From Geomonas silvestris (lineage in GTDB: Bacteria; Desulfobacterota; Desulfuromonadia; Geobacterales; Geobacteraceae), in assembly GCF_014193515.1 (NCBI RefSeq), contig NZ_BLXX01000003.1, positions 1 to 64,000 on the forward strand: a stretch of DNA of 64,000 nucleotides, read 5' to 3'. The notes under the pieces are model-generated. The model saw only the letters and a list, made by a program, of their open reading frames with translations, did not search any database and was not told the DNA's origin. Positions 17,039 through 30,139 of this stretch are shown here, piece by piece (the stretch's first letter is position 1; each line of letters opens with the position of its first letter). Both the position numbers and the translations under genes were made by a program.

Positions 17039-17158
17039 AGGTCCCCTCTCCCCCTGCGGGAGAGGGACAAGGTGAGGGGGAAGGTGCCATTATCACCTAC
17101 AGATGGCAGCTTCACCCACACCCCCGGCCCCCTCCCGTCAAGGGAGGGGGGGAGATGG
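17039..17158. repeat. Intergenic C/G-rich hairpin repeat (two modules)
   Basis: Module A (about 17041-17090) reads GGTCCCCTCTCCCCCTGCGG and continues to GAGGGGGAAGGTGCCA; it contains a CCCTCTCCC/GGGAGAGGG hairpin. Module B (about 17125-17158) is CCCCTCCC-GTCAA-GGGAGGGG. The pair sits just after the csp terminator in a convergent gap. The same modules recur at 24659-24710 (module A only, inverted), 37109-37215, 46086-46112 (partial) and 50789-50895. Confidence 0.8.
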
Positions 17159-17189
17159 TTCCCGGTCGGATCGCGGTGGCTTACCCGCG

Positions 17190-17828
17190 CTACTCGATGC
17201 AGCTGCCGACCGAGCCGCTGCGGCAGACCGTCTTGTCGATCCAGAGCGCGCCGTCCATGCGGCTCCCCTCCAGGTGGGTGCCGCGCAGCCGGGCCTGGTT
17301 CAGGCTGGCACCGCGCAGGTTGGCGCCGGTCAGGTCGGCGAGCTCCAGGTCGGCCTCGGCGAGGTCGGCGCGCTCCAGGTTGGTCATGCGCAGGTTCACC
17401 CGGTTCAGCTTGGCGCCGCTTAGGTCCATCCCGGCCAGGTTCATCCCGGAGAGGTCCATGCCGGAGAGGTCCCGGGTGGTGCTCATGATGCCGCGCACCT
17501 CGTTCTCGGAGAGCCGGCGGTGGTACACCCTGGCCTGGGCCGGGTCCGTCTTCTTCTTGACCTTGTGTGTCTTGGCCTTCTTCTTTTTGGGGGCGGCCTG
17601 CTTCTTGGGTTCGGCGGGCTTTGCGGTGCCGTTCCCTTCGGCGGCGAGCGCGGCGAGTTTCGCCTCGGCAAGCGCCAGCTGGCGGGACTGCACCTCGTTG
17701 CTCGGTTCGGACCTCTCGGGCGCGGCCGCGGCCACGGTGGCGGGAGCCGGCGGCTCGGACGCGGCAATCCCGGAAACCGGGAGTGCCAGGGTGAGGGCGA
17801 GAATTATGATCTGGTAACGGCGGTTCAT
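17190..17828 (-). CDS. Exported pentapeptide-repeat protein
   Basis: This 212-aa protein has a signal peptide (MNRRYQIIILALTLALPVSGIAA), an Ala/Glu-rich region, a Lys-rich stretch (about 75-92, KKQAAPKKKKAKTHKVKKK) and then pentapeptide repeats from about residue 118 to 190 of the A(D/N)LXX type (DLSGMNLAGMDLSGAKLNRV, LERADLAEADLELADLTGA). These fold as a right-handed quadrilateral beta-helix. Two Cys near the C-terminus (CRSGSVGSC) could form a disulfide. The role is unknown. It is transcribed convergently toward csp and divergently from uvrA. Confidence 0.85.
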   Translation of the reverse strand: MNRRYQIIILALTLALPVSGIAASEPPAPATVAAAAPERSEPSNEVQSRQLALAEAKLAALAAEGNGTAKPAEPKKQAAPKKKKAKTHKVKKKTDPAQARVYHRRLSENEVRGIMSTTRDLSGMDLSGMNLAGMDLSGAKLNRVNLRMTNLERADLAEADLELADLTGANLRGASLNQARLRGTHLEGSRMDGALWIDKTVCRSGSVGSCIE

Positions 17829-18035
17829 GCGTCGCCTCCGTGCGTTCGTGTACTTCAGGGCTTTGCTGCACTGAACCTATCGGCAGCGGCGGGAAAAACT
17901 GTAGCGATTTCCCGGGGAGTGGGCGCGAAGGCGCGGCAGGCCGAGAAAACCGGGAAAATGAGTTCGGGATGTGCTATATTCCAATGTTACGCTCCGGCTG
18001 CATTGCCGGGCGGATAATCTGGATGCGGGAGTACC

Positions 18036-20876
<2,841 letters not shown>

Positions 20877-20906
20877 CCTTCGGCAGCGAAGACAGGAGGT
20901 GCCGTC

Positions 20907-21074
20907 ATGACAGAGAAAAACTGCAGTTGCGAACCGGGCCGGCCCGGCAGCTGCCCCAGCTGTTTCGCCGAGCAGCTCATCGATTACTGGTGCGAGACCT
21001 GCCGGCTCTCGGTGCCGGACAAACGCTGCCCGCACTGCGGGCTGAAGACCAAGAAAAAACGGCAGGAGAGTTAG
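20907..21074 (+). CDS. 55-aa double zinc-ribbon protein
   Basis: A complete short gene starts at ATG 20907 behind a near-perfect AGGAGGT with 6-nt spacing and stops at TAG 21072-21074, 30 bp after uvrA. The protein has four Cys pairs: C6-C8, C16-C19, C29-C32 and C41-C44. The last two pairs frame a zinc-ribbon (WCETC...RCPHCG), and a basic tail follows (KTKKKRQES). It probably binds one or two zinc ions. The function is unknown; cotranscription with uvrA is likely. Its strong ribosome-binding site, codon use and a following terminator argue it is real. Confidence 0.78.
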   Translation: MTEKNCSCEPGRPGSCPSCFAEQLIDYWCETCRLSVPDKRCPHCGLKTKKKRQES

Positions 21075-21101
21075 AACCTGCCAGATTCACCCAGCTTTCC
21101 C

Positions 21102-21135
21102 GGCCCGTCACTCATGCGCAGTGGCGGGCCTTTTT
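21102..21135 (+). terminator. Rho-independent terminator after the zinc-ribbon gene
   Basis: Stem GGCCCGTCACT with AGTGGCGGGCC (one G:T pair) and a T5 run ends the uvrA/zinc-ribbon transcript. Confidence 0.85.
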
Positions 21136-21241
21136 GTTCGGTTTGCCGCGTACCACCCGACATCATACGGCTCCTGTTCCCCCTGCGAATCTGCGTTATA
21201 ATAAACCAGCCCTAATCTAACCTTTAACAGAGGCGCGGGAC

Positions 21242-21814
21242 ATGCGGCGTAACCTGCTCGTGCAATTGACGGTGCTGGCCTTTCTGGTGCTTCTCCCCGG
21301 GTGCAGCCGGCTGCTTCCCAGCGGCAAGGCGGTCGCCGAGTCCCCCTGGACCCGCTACTCGGACGCCAAGGAGGCCTTCGACAAGATAAGCGTCGGCGAG
21401 ACCACGGTGCAGGACCTGAAGGTCCTCGGCTTCGACGTCCAGAACTCCCCCAACCTCAAGGTGCTCAACTACCTGGACATTGCGGCTACCGTGCAGGGGA
21501 TCCCGCACGAGGAGCTCGACCCCGGACTGCAGGCCTGCCTCATGGCGCGCGACGGCTGCCGCGCCTACGTCTTCGAGCCGAAGCGGACCTACACCAAGCG
21601 CATCGGCAACTTCTGGCTCGACGTCGCCAGCTTCCGGCGGGTTACCCAGGAGACCGGCTGGCGCTTCAAGGCACTCATCGTCTTCGTGAACCACCACGTC
21701 GCCTACAAGCTCGCCAGCGGCGAACCGCAGATCGACCAGCTGCAGGAGCAGGTAAACCCACTGGGGCCGTTCCAGTTCCCCTCCAACCTGATATTCGGCA
21801 TCATTCCCTTCTAA
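21242..21814 (+). CDS. Putative lipoprotein, function unknown
   Basis: This 190-aa protein starts with a lipoprotein signal (VLAFLVLLPGC, Cys21), so it is probably membrane-anchored. The mature part (SPWTRYSDAKEAFDKISVGETTVQDLKVLGFD) resembles SmpA/BamE-like modules, where a short helical pair precedes a small sheet, but I cannot assign it firmly. No catalytic motif is evident. It has an SD-like GAGGCGCGG upstream and stands alone between the uvrA unit and a methyltransferase gene. Confidence 0.72.
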   Translation: MRRNLLVQLTVLAFLVLLPGCSRLLPSGKAVAESPWTRYSDAKEAFDKISVGETTVQDLKVLGFDVQNSPNLKVLNYLDIAATVQGIPHEELDPGLQACLMARDGCRAYVFEPKRTYTKRIGNFWLDVASFRRVTQETGWRFKALIVFVNHHVAYKLASGEPQIDQLQEQVNPLGPFQFPSNLIFGIIPF

Positions 21815-21944
21815 GACACCCTGAAAAGCTCATGAAAGGATCGGTCACCGGTTGACATAACCGGGGGTTGCTGTTATTTTGCGGCCTTTGTAGAGATTTG
21901 TCATTAACAGGCTCAGCGCGACTGCGGAGCGAGGGCGAGGCACC

Positions 21945-23462
21945 ATGGAGTGGCAAGACGGCTACATCACCGAGGTCGAATACCTGCACGGCGTCTACCG
22001 GGAGCTGGGGCCCTCGGCACTCAACTTCATCCTGCTCTTGCAAAGCCGCGAACCGGTGCCGCTCACGGAGGGGTTCAGCTACCTGGACCTCGGCTGCGGC
22101 CAGGGTGAGTCCGCGAACCTGTTCGCCGCCTGCCACCCGGAAGGGCAGTTCCACGCCGTCGACTTCAACGCCGCCCACATCGCGGGCGCGCGCAACGTGG
22201 CGCGCCAGGCCAGTATCCAGAACGTGACCTTCTGGGAGGCGAGCTTCGCCGACCTGCCGGAGCTGGACCTCCCCCAGTTCGACTTCATCGTGCTGCACGG
22301 CATCTACTCCTGGGTCGGCCCGGAGAACCGGCAGCGCATCGTCGATTTCCTGCGTACCAACCTGAAGCCCGGCGGCGTGGTCTACGTAAGCTACAACAGC
22401 CTCCCCGGCTGGAGCAGTTACGCGCCCTTGCGCCAGCTGCTCTCCAGCTACGCGGACACCCAGCCCGGGAACCTGGAGGAACGCGTCGAGCGCTCCCTGC
22501 AGTTCGCCCAAAGGCTCAGGGATGCCGGAGCTTCCTTCTTCAGCGCGAACCCCGGCGCCCGGGATTTCTTCGACTACATCTGCACCCTGCCGCGCAACTA
22601 CGTGGTGCACGAGTTCTTCAACCGGGACTGGTCCCTTTTCTACCACGCCGAGGTGGTGCGCAACCTGGCCGCCGCCAAACTCAACTTCGTGGGATCGGCC
22701 AACCTCGCCGAAAACCAGGATATGCTCTGCTTCAGTGCCGAGCAGCAGAAGGTACTGGGGGCCATCTCGGACCGGGTGATGCGCGAGACCGTGAAGGACT
22801 TCACGGTGGCGCCGCTTCTGCGCCGGGACGTCTTCACCAAGGGGGGGCGCCGGATCCCTTCCGTGGAACAGTTGCGCCACGTGGGGGAGACCGTGTTCGC
22901 GCTGGTGGTTCCCCAGGGCCGGATCGAGCGCAAGGCCTCCTTCCCGATCGGCGAGGTGATGCTCGAACGTGAGCTGTACGACCCGATTCTCCTGGCCCTG
23001 GAGGAAAATCCGCAGACCACGGACCAGCTCCTCGCGCGTCCGGAGCTGGCGGCGCTCGGCAAGACCCGGGTGATCGAGGCGCTCATGGTGCTCATGGCCG
23101 CGGAGTACGTGATGACCGCGGTGGAGCCGGCCCTTTACACCGCCATGACCACGCGCAGGCTCAACAACGCCATCATCGAACGGCACCTGGAAAATCTGGA
23201 GAAAAAGACGCTCGCCTCGCCGGTTTTGCAAAGCGGGGTGAAGGTGGACTGGCTGGAGCGGCTTCTTTTGCTCTGCGAGATCCGGGGTACCGAGGATCCG
23301 GCAGCCTTCATCTGGGAACAGATGAGCGAGCGGGAGCAACTCTTAAGCCGCGACGGGGAGATGCTGACGACCGCAGAGGAGAACCTGGCCGAGCTGAACC
23401 GGGTGATCGCGGCGTTCCGGGAGGCGAAGCTCCCCCTCCTGCGGCAACTGGGAGTTTTCTAG
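21945..23462 (+). CDS. SAM-dependent methyltransferase with regulatory domain
   Basis: This 505-aa class I methyltransferase has motif I LDLGCGQGE at about 47-55 and an acidic post-I strand (FHAVDFN). It continues into a long region seen in proteins annotated as methyltransferase regulatory domain (PF10119-like), with a C-terminal winged-helix-like part. The substrate is not predictable; family members are often found near envelope or motility genes. The ATG has GAGG about 5 nt upstream. The SrkA-like kinase gene follows after 85 bp on the same strand and may be cotranscribed. Confidence 0.82.
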   Translation: MEWQDGYITEVEYLHGVYRELGPSALNFILLLQSREPVPLTEGFSYLDLGCGQGESANLFAACHPEGQFHAVDFNAAHIAGARNVARQASIQNVTFWEASFADLPELDLPQFDFIVLHGIYSWVGPENRQRIVDFLRTNLKPGGVVYVSYNSLPGWSSYAPLRQLLSSYADTQPGNLEERVERSLQFAQRLRDAGASFFSANPGARDFFDYICTLPRNYVVHEFFNRDWSLFYHAEVVRNLAAAKLNFVGSANLAENQDMLCFSAEQQKVLGAISDRVMRETVKDFTVAPLLRRDVFTKGGRRIPSVEQLRHVGETVFALVVPQGRIERKASFPIGEVMLERELYDPILLALEENPQTTDQLLARPELAALGKTRVIEALMVLMAAEYVMTAVEPALYTAMTTRRLNNAIIERHLENLEKKTLASPVLQSGVKVDWLERLLLLCEIRGTEDPAAFIWEQMSEREQLLSRDGEMLTTAEENLAELNRVIAAFREAKLPLLRQLGVF

Positions 23463-23547
23463 AGGCGGGACCCCGGGCGTTGCCGTTTGGCAGCCAATGG
23501 TGGTATGGTAGCAAGCGTAGCTAAGCTCATGAGGAGAGACCATCCCG

Positions 23548-24543
23548 ATGCCGGAGAGCCCCCATCCCTTTCAGACCCTGACCCCCAGCTTCATCATGGA
23601 CGCCGTGGAGAGCCAGGGGTACCGCTGCGACTGCCGCACCTCGGCCCTGAACAGCTACGAGAACCGCGTCTACCAGGTGGGGATCGAGGACGGCCAGCCG
23701 CTGATCGCCAAGTTCTACCGCCCCGCGCGCTGGAGCGACGCCCAGATCCTCGAGGAGCACGACTTCTCCTTCGAGCTTGCCGGGCACGAGCTCCCCGTGG
23801 TGGCCCCCTGCCGCAACGAGGCGGGGGAGAGCCTGTTTCACTTCGAGGGGTTCCGCTTCGCGCTCTACCCGCGCCAGGGGGGGCACGCCCCCGAGTTCGA
23901 CAACGACGAGAACCTGGTGATCCTCGGGCGCATGCTGGGGCGCATCCACCGGATCGGCGCCCTGCGCCCCTTCACGGCGCGCCCCACGCTCGACTGCCTG
24001 AGTTTCGGGCGGCGCAGCGTGCAGCTCATCAGCGCCGACTTCATCCCCGACGAGTACCGGGAGAGCTACCTTGCGGTGACCGAGCAGCTGCTGCAGGCGA
24101 TCGACGAGATCTTCGCCGCCACCCCCGACGTCCGTTTCATCCGCGCCCACGGCGACTGCCACGCCGGCAACATCCTCTGGCGCGACGGTGCTCCCCACTT
24201 CGTGGACTTCGACGACGCCCGGAGTGCGCCGGCCATCCAGGATCTCTGGATGATGCTCTCCGGCGAGCGGCCGCGCCAGCAGGCCCAGCTGGTCCAGCTC
24301 ATCAAGGGGTACCGCGAGTTCAACGACTTCCACAGCCGCGAGCTCTGGCTCGTGGAGGCGCTGCGCGCCCTGCGCATGCTGCACTACAGCGCCTGGCTCG
24401 CCAGCCGCTGGGAGGACCCCACCTTCCCGCGCACCTTCCCATGGTTCAACACGGTGCGCTACTGGGGGGAGCACATCCTGCAGCTGCGCGAACAGCTGGC
24501 GCTTCTGGAGGAGCCCCCCTTGGAGCTCCCGCGGGATTTGTGA
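23548..24543 (+). CDS. srkA: SrkA/RdoA-like stress-response kinase
   Basis: This 331-aa protein of the aminoglycoside-phosphotransferase-like kinase fold matches SrkA (YihE/RdoA). The catalytic loop HGDCHAGNILW is near residue 201 and the metal-binding VDFDDA near 220. The N-terminal YENRVYQVGIEDG and AKFYRPARWS segments are typical of this family. SrkA is a cytoplasmic Ser/Thr kinase that protects cells during envelope stress. GAGGAGAG lies about 10 nt upstream. The E. coli neighbour dsbA is absent here. A strong terminator follows. Confidence 0.9.
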   Translation: MPESPHPFQTLTPSFIMDAVESQGYRCDCRTSALNSYENRVYQVGIEDGQPLIAKFYRPARWSDAQILEEHDFSFELAGHELPVVAPCRNEAGESLFHFEGFRFALYPRQGGHAPEFDNDENLVILGRMLGRIHRIGALRPFTARPTLDCLSFGRRSVQLISADFIPDEYRESYLAVTEQLLQAIDEIFAATPDVRFIRAHGDCHAGNILWRDGAPHFVDFDDARSAPAIQDLWMMLSGERPRQQAQLVQLIKGYREFNDFHSRELWLVEALRALRMLHYSAWLASRWEDPTFPRTFPWFNTVRYWGEHILQLREQLALLEEPPLELPRDL

Positions 24544-24560
24544 TCGCACCATTCCCGACT

Positions 24561-24591
24561 AAAAAAGGGCGCCTCTGCGGCGCCCTTTTTT
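24561..24591 (+). terminator. Rho-independent terminator after srkA
   Basis: Perfect 13-bp stem (24561-24573 with 24579-24591) with A6 on one side and T6 on the other; it could work in both directions. Confidence 0.92.
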
Positions 24592-24658
24592 GTGGGTCGT
24601 GTGATGTTAGTCTCCCCAGCCCTTGACGGGTGGGTGAAGCTGCCGGCTGCGCTGGGGT

Positions 24659-24710
24659 GGCACCTTCCCCCTCACCCTGTCCTTCTCCCGCAAGGGGAGA
24701 GGGGACCCGG
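24659..24710. repeat. Intergenic C/G-rich repeat, inverted copy of module A
   Basis: GGCACCTTCCCCCTCACCCT followed by CTCCCGCAAGGGGAGAGGGGACC is the reverse complement of module A at 17041-17090. It lies between the srkA terminator and the convergent adenine deaminase gene. No gene is visible in 24592-24777. Confidence 0.8.
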
Positions 24711-24777
24711 TGTGGGACTACCCCTTTTTAGAGAAGATCCACCGCCCCGCCCCTTTAAAGACCGCCGGATCGCTCCG

Positions 24778-26371
<1,594 letters not shown>

Positions 26372-26375
<4 letters not shown>

Positions 26376-27706
26376 GCCTGCTTTCTTTTTCCGACGATCA
26401 GGTAGTTGCTGCCGGGGCTCTCCTTGGCCGAGTCCTTGGCCTGGGCGGAGGCCCGGGCGATGTCGACCGCGGAGGAGTACTCGTCGCCGCCGCAGATGAT
26501 GACGGCGATCGAGATGGTGGTGATGGGGAAAAAGCGGTGCACGCCGTAGCGGTCACAGCCGTCGATGCCGCCGCGGGCCAGGTCCTCGGGCCCGAAGTGC
26601 CGGCGCACCTCCTGGTCGAAGCTGCGGATCACCGCCTCGCAGATCTCGGAGACCCGGTCGGTGGAGAGCACCATGACGAAGTCGTCGCCCCCCACGTGCC
26701 CGACGAAGCTTCCGGGATCGCCCAGTTCCTTCACGGTGGCGAGGATCAGGTCGCCCGTCACCCGCAAAAGCTCGCTCCCCTTGGCGTAACCGTAGTGGTC
26801 GCTAAACGGCTTGAAGTTGTCGAGGTCGGCATAGCAGAAGGCGAAGTTGCCGCCGCTTTTCAGCCGCTGGTCCAGCACCCGCTCGATGGCGATGTTGCCC
26901 GGGAGCCGGGTGAGCGGGCTCGCGTCCAGGCTGTTCTGCTCGAGCACCTTGAGGCGCGCCGCCATCCTGGTGAAGTCGCGGGCCAGGTCGCTGATCTCGT
27001 CACCGGGGGGGATCTGCGGGTCGTAGTCGAAGTCCCCCTCGGCGATCCGGTGCGTGGCGCGCTGCAGCTTGCGGATGGCCCGGAAGGTGCGGTAGGTGAC
27101 AAACGGGGCCACCCCGATGGCCAGCAAGAACCCGGTGCAGGAGATGATGATGGTCCAGCGGATGGTCGATTCCTGCTGGTAGTTCGCGCTCTGCAACTCG
27201 GCCTGCAAGAGGTCCTGGCGCTTGCCGTAGAAGGCGTCCACCGCGTTCAGAAGCCGGGCCGAGAGCCCCCTAAGCTCCCCTTCCCGGTTGCTCTCTCCCG
27301 AGAAGAGCCGGGCCGCCGCGAGGCGGAAATCGGCGTAGAGCCGTTTCAGGGTCGCGGTGTCGCGCGAGGCATCCAGTTCCTGGAGGACTCTCAGGTTGAC
27401 CAGGGTCTCCTTTTCGCGCTGGTGGAACAGTTCGACGAAGGTCGGGTCCTTGAGTATCTGGTACTTCCCGGCGTAGCTCTCCTGTGCCAACAGCGAGGTC
27501 CGTAGCTTGATCAGGGAACTGATGATGGGGAGGTCGTTGTTGGCGATGCCACGCGCCGTCTTGTTCAGAGCGTACAGGCTGAAGGATGAGAACGCAAGGG
27601 CGGCCATGGTAAACAGTGCCATGGCGGCATAGCCTACACTGATCTTCTGGATCAGAGAGAAGTTGGAGAACCGGAAAGCCGATTTTAGCCTGGAGAGCAT
27701 TTCCAT
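26372..27706 (-). CDS. Membrane-bound diguanylate cyclase (HAMP-GGDEF)
   Basis: The protein is 444 aa from the ATG at 27706; a TTG at 27742 is an alternative. A first membrane segment (about 23-50, KISVGYAAMALFTMAALAFS) precedes a helical periplasmic sensor region, a second membrane segment (WTIIISCTGFLLAIGVAPFV), a HAMP linker (ATHRIAEGDFDYDPQIPPGDEI) and a GGDEF domain whose active-site loop reads GGDDF. The loop is a permitted variant, so cyclase activity making c-di-GMP is likely. It is translationally coupled to the lipoprotein gene downstream. Confidence 0.9.
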
Positions 27707-27750
27707 AGCGAGAATATTAGGGGAGACTGAGGGAGAAGTCAACGGATCAG

Positions 27751-28269
27751 TCAGTTCTTGTGCCAGTAGCTGGCAAGCTGAGCAAGTACCTGGTCGGCCT
27801 CTACTTCAGCAGTGGCCTCGCAGCAGGAGACGCAGAGGTGCGCCCAGCGCCGGTAGAGCGGCAGGCGCACCGCGAGCAGGGCCTCGAGGCTGCCGGCCTC
27901 GACCAGGCCGATGATCCCGCGCGGGGCCTGCCCGGCGATGTGTGCGCGGACCTCCGCGATCGGGGCGTCCAGGAAGACCACCGTGGAGAGCTCGGCCAGG
28001 CGCTGCATCCCGGACCCGGAGTAGATCGCGCTCCCCCCCGGGGCGATGACGCAGGAGTCGGGGAACTCCACCTCGAGCAGGGTCTCTTCCTCGATGGCGA
28101 GGAAGGCCGGCTCCCCCACCTGGTCGATGAGCTCTTGCAGCGCAACCCCGCGGCGCGCCTCGATCACCTTGTCGGTGTCGAGAAACTGCCACCCGAGCCG
28201 CTCGGCGACGATGCGCCCGACCACGCTCTTGCCCGAGCCGGGCATGCCGATCATGGTTACTCTGGACAT
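27751..28269 (-). CDS. aroK: Shikimate kinase
   Basis: This 172-aa P-loop kinase has Walker A GMPGSGKS at 8-15, DTD in the shikimate-binding region (FLDTDKVIE) and the GGSAIY strand, typical of AroK/AroL. It phosphorylates shikimate in aromatic amino acid synthesis. The frame extends upstream to 28374, but the ATG at 28269 starts directly before the P-loop strand (MSRVTMIGM), as in the family. The usual GGG(A/S) and lid arginine regions are somewhat diverged, so a related small-molecule kinase is possible. No aro partner is adjacent. Confidence 0.82.
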   Translation of the reverse strand: MSRVTMIGMPGSGKSVVGRIVAERLGWQFLDTDKVIEARRGVALQELIDQVGEPAFLAIEEETLLEVEFPDSCVIAPGGSAIYSGSGMQRLAELSTVVFLDAPIAEVRAHIAGQAPRGIIGLVEAGSLEALLAVRLPLYRRWAHLCVSCCEATAEVEADQVLAQLASYWHKN

Positions 28270-28462
28270 GGAAATAGCGCTCCTGGAGGTCTTCGTAGCT
28301 CCGACGCACAAGAGGCGGGTGGCCCGAAGTTCGGAGTTGCGAGGATACTGGTAGCCACCGCGTAAGCCAAGCAAAAAGCGCGCGGTTCAGTTTTTGTCAT
28401 CTTTTCTCTGGGAGGTGGGGCTGCGGGGGGCTGGGGAGGGCTGGGGAGGGGAGGCCTCGGGG

Positions 28463-28894
28463 TCAGTACCAGGGATAGCCTTTGCCGCGCCGCCTGATGA
28501 AGTGCTCGACGAGGAAGAAGGGGCGGATGAAGATGATCCCCTTGCGCCTGAGGTCAAACAGGTCGAGCACGAAGTGGAACAGACAGCCGGCCAGCAGCGG
28601 CCCCAGCTGCGGGAACCAGAAGAGGAGGAGCGCCAAAAGGAGGAAGAAGTCGATGGTGTGGAAGGCGCAGAGGCCGACGTAGGAGATGGTCTTCTCGATG
28701 GTCTGGAGTTCGGAGAAGTAGCGGAACATCCCCCTGACGCTGAGGCTCTTGCGGCGCTGCATGTAGAGAAAGTAGTGATCGACGTCGACCAGCACCCCCC
28801 CTGCGGCGAAGAGCGCGAGGTCCGGGGCGCTCAGTATCGGGGAGAGGGCGGCTGCGGCGAGGCCGGTGAGTGCGAGGTGCTGGGTGAGGGTCAT
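28463..28894 (-). CDS. Small integral membrane protein, function unknown
   Basis: This 143-aa protein has several hydrophobic segments (LALTGLAAAALSPILSA, FAAGGVLVDVDHYFLYM, VGLCAFHTIDFFLLLALLLFWF, LLAGCLFHFVLDLF). The motif VDVDHYF and scattered His (FHTID, FHFVLDL) resemble membrane-bound metal-dependent hydrolases of the YdjM type, but it is shorter and I would not assign a reaction. It is in a minus-strand run with two other small genes. Confidence 0.72.
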   Translation of the reverse strand: MTLTQHLALTGLAAAALSPILSAPDLALFAAGGVLVDVDHYFLYMQRRKSLSVRGMFRYFSELQTIEKTISYVGLCAFHTIDFFLLLALLLFWFPQLGPLLAGCLFHFVLDLFDLRRKGIIFIRPFFLVEHFIRRRGKGYPWY

Positions 28895-28981
28895 TAAGGC
28901 TACCTGGGAAAAGGGGTGGCGCTGGGATCCGGCGCTTGCCGGGCAACTGTACCAGCTTTGCAGCCCGGGCGCCAGTGCCGG

Positions 28982-29275
28982 CTAGCGGCTCCCGCTGAAG
29001 AGCAGGGTCCCCTTCAAAAGGTCGCGCAGGTCGCTGTCGGCGCCGGCCGACTCCTTCTTCACGATGGCCTTGCGCTCCTTGCTGCTCAAAAAGGCGGCGA
29101 GGTGGCCGGCGGCGAGCTTGCGGCTCCCGGCAATGGAGACGGCGAGGCGGCAGAGGATCTGCGCGGGGATGCCGTTACGGTAGCCTTCCACGAGCTTCCC
29201 GATCTCGTCGCGGCGCTGCTCTTCGCTCCAGGTGCGGTAGACGTCGTCGCCTATGTTGTTGAGGTTGTCGAGCAT
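28982..29275 (-). CDS. Small soluble protein, function unknown
   Basis: This 97-aa protein with no signal or membrane segment is not recognised. It is helical and charged, with a Ser/Lys-rich part (SSKERKAIVKKESAGADSDLRDLLKGTLLFSGSR). The ATG is preceded on the minus strand by GGAGG. It lies between the small membrane protein and the rhomboid-like gene on the same strand, so the three may form one transcript. Confidence 0.65.
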   Translation of the reverse strand: MLDNLNNIGDDVYRTWSEEQRRDEIGKLVEGYRNGIPAQILCRLAVSIAGSRKLAAGHLAAFLSSKERKAIVKKESAGADSDLRDLLKGTLLFSGSR

Positions 29276-29353
29276 GTATCCTCCGGGTGGTCGTGGTGGC
29301 TGCGCGGCGCTGGCGGTAGGGCGTGGGGTGTGCCGGGGCCGCGCTGGCTTGAG

Positions 29354-30139
29354 CTACTTCTTGTGCTGGTGGCTGAAGATGTGGTCCCGGCAGTACCCGT
29401 AGGTACCGTTGCACTGGGGGCAGTAGCGGAAATCCATCTCCGGGTGGGTCTTCTCGGTGATGCCGCAGACGCTGCAGCGGTGCACCGTCTCGCTGCGGCG
29501 CGGGGCGAAGCCGGCCGCCTTCTTCGCCAGCTGCTTCCTGCCGTAGCGGGCGTTTACCGCGATGTCGCGGGCGAAGAAGATCAGGAAGTTGGCCAGGGCG
29601 GAGAGGACCATGACCCGGGTCGCCCAGTCGCCGATCACCAGTTGCAGGGCGTAGCCGAGCCAGGTCAAAAGGGCAAGCCACTTGATCTTCACCGGGATGA
29701 CGAAGAAGAGCAGGATCTGGAACTCGGGGAAGAGCGCCGCGAAGGCCAGGAAGACCGATCCGGCGAGGAAGCCGTTACTGATGGGGTAGGCCGGGACCAG
29801 GAAGGAGGCGGCGATCGTGATGAGGCACCCCAAAAGGAGGTAGACGTTGTAGCGGAAGGCGCCCCAGTGCTCCTCCAGCGCCGAGCCGAGCATGTAGAAG
29901 AAGTACCAGGCGATGAGGGTGAAGATCAGGCTCTGCCGGGGCGGATCGAAGGGGAGCGTGAAGATGCGCCACCACTCACCCTGCAAGAGCGCCTGCGCCG
30001 AGAAGTAGGTCGCGCTGCGCTCCAGCTTCCCGGCCTGGTACATGACGTAGAACAGCGACTGGCCCGCGATGAGGTACAGGGTCAGGTTGGGGATGGCGTA
30101 ACGTCCGAATTTGCGTTCCAGGGAGTCCAGCAGGTTCAT
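29354..30139 (-). CDS. Rhomboid-like membrane protein with C-terminal zinc ribbon
   Basis: This 261-aa protein has about six membrane segments (residues 15-190). The EWWRIFTLPF stretch (55-64) and LGSALEEHWG (84-93) match the start of rhomboid-fold proteins. The canonical catalytic GxSG serine and late His are not evident (ISNGFLAGS at 120-128 is the nearest), so it is probably a non-proteolytic rhomboid relative. The cytoplasmic tail has C222-C225, C240-C243, C250, H253 and H257, a likely zinc ribbon. Function unknown. Confidence 0.72.
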   Translation of the reverse strand: MNLLDSLERKFGRYAIPNLTLYLIAGQSLFYVMYQAGKLERSATYFSAQALLQGEWWRIFTLPFDPPRQSLIFTLIAWYFFYMLGSALEEHWGAFRYNVYLLLGCLITIAASFLVPAYPISNGFLAGSVFLAFAALFPEFQILLFFVIPVKIKWLALLTWLGYALQLVIGDWATRVMVLSALANFLIFFARDIAVNARYGRKQLAKKAAGFAPRRSETVHRCSVCGITEKTHPEMDFRYCPQCNGTYGYCRDHIFSHQHKK

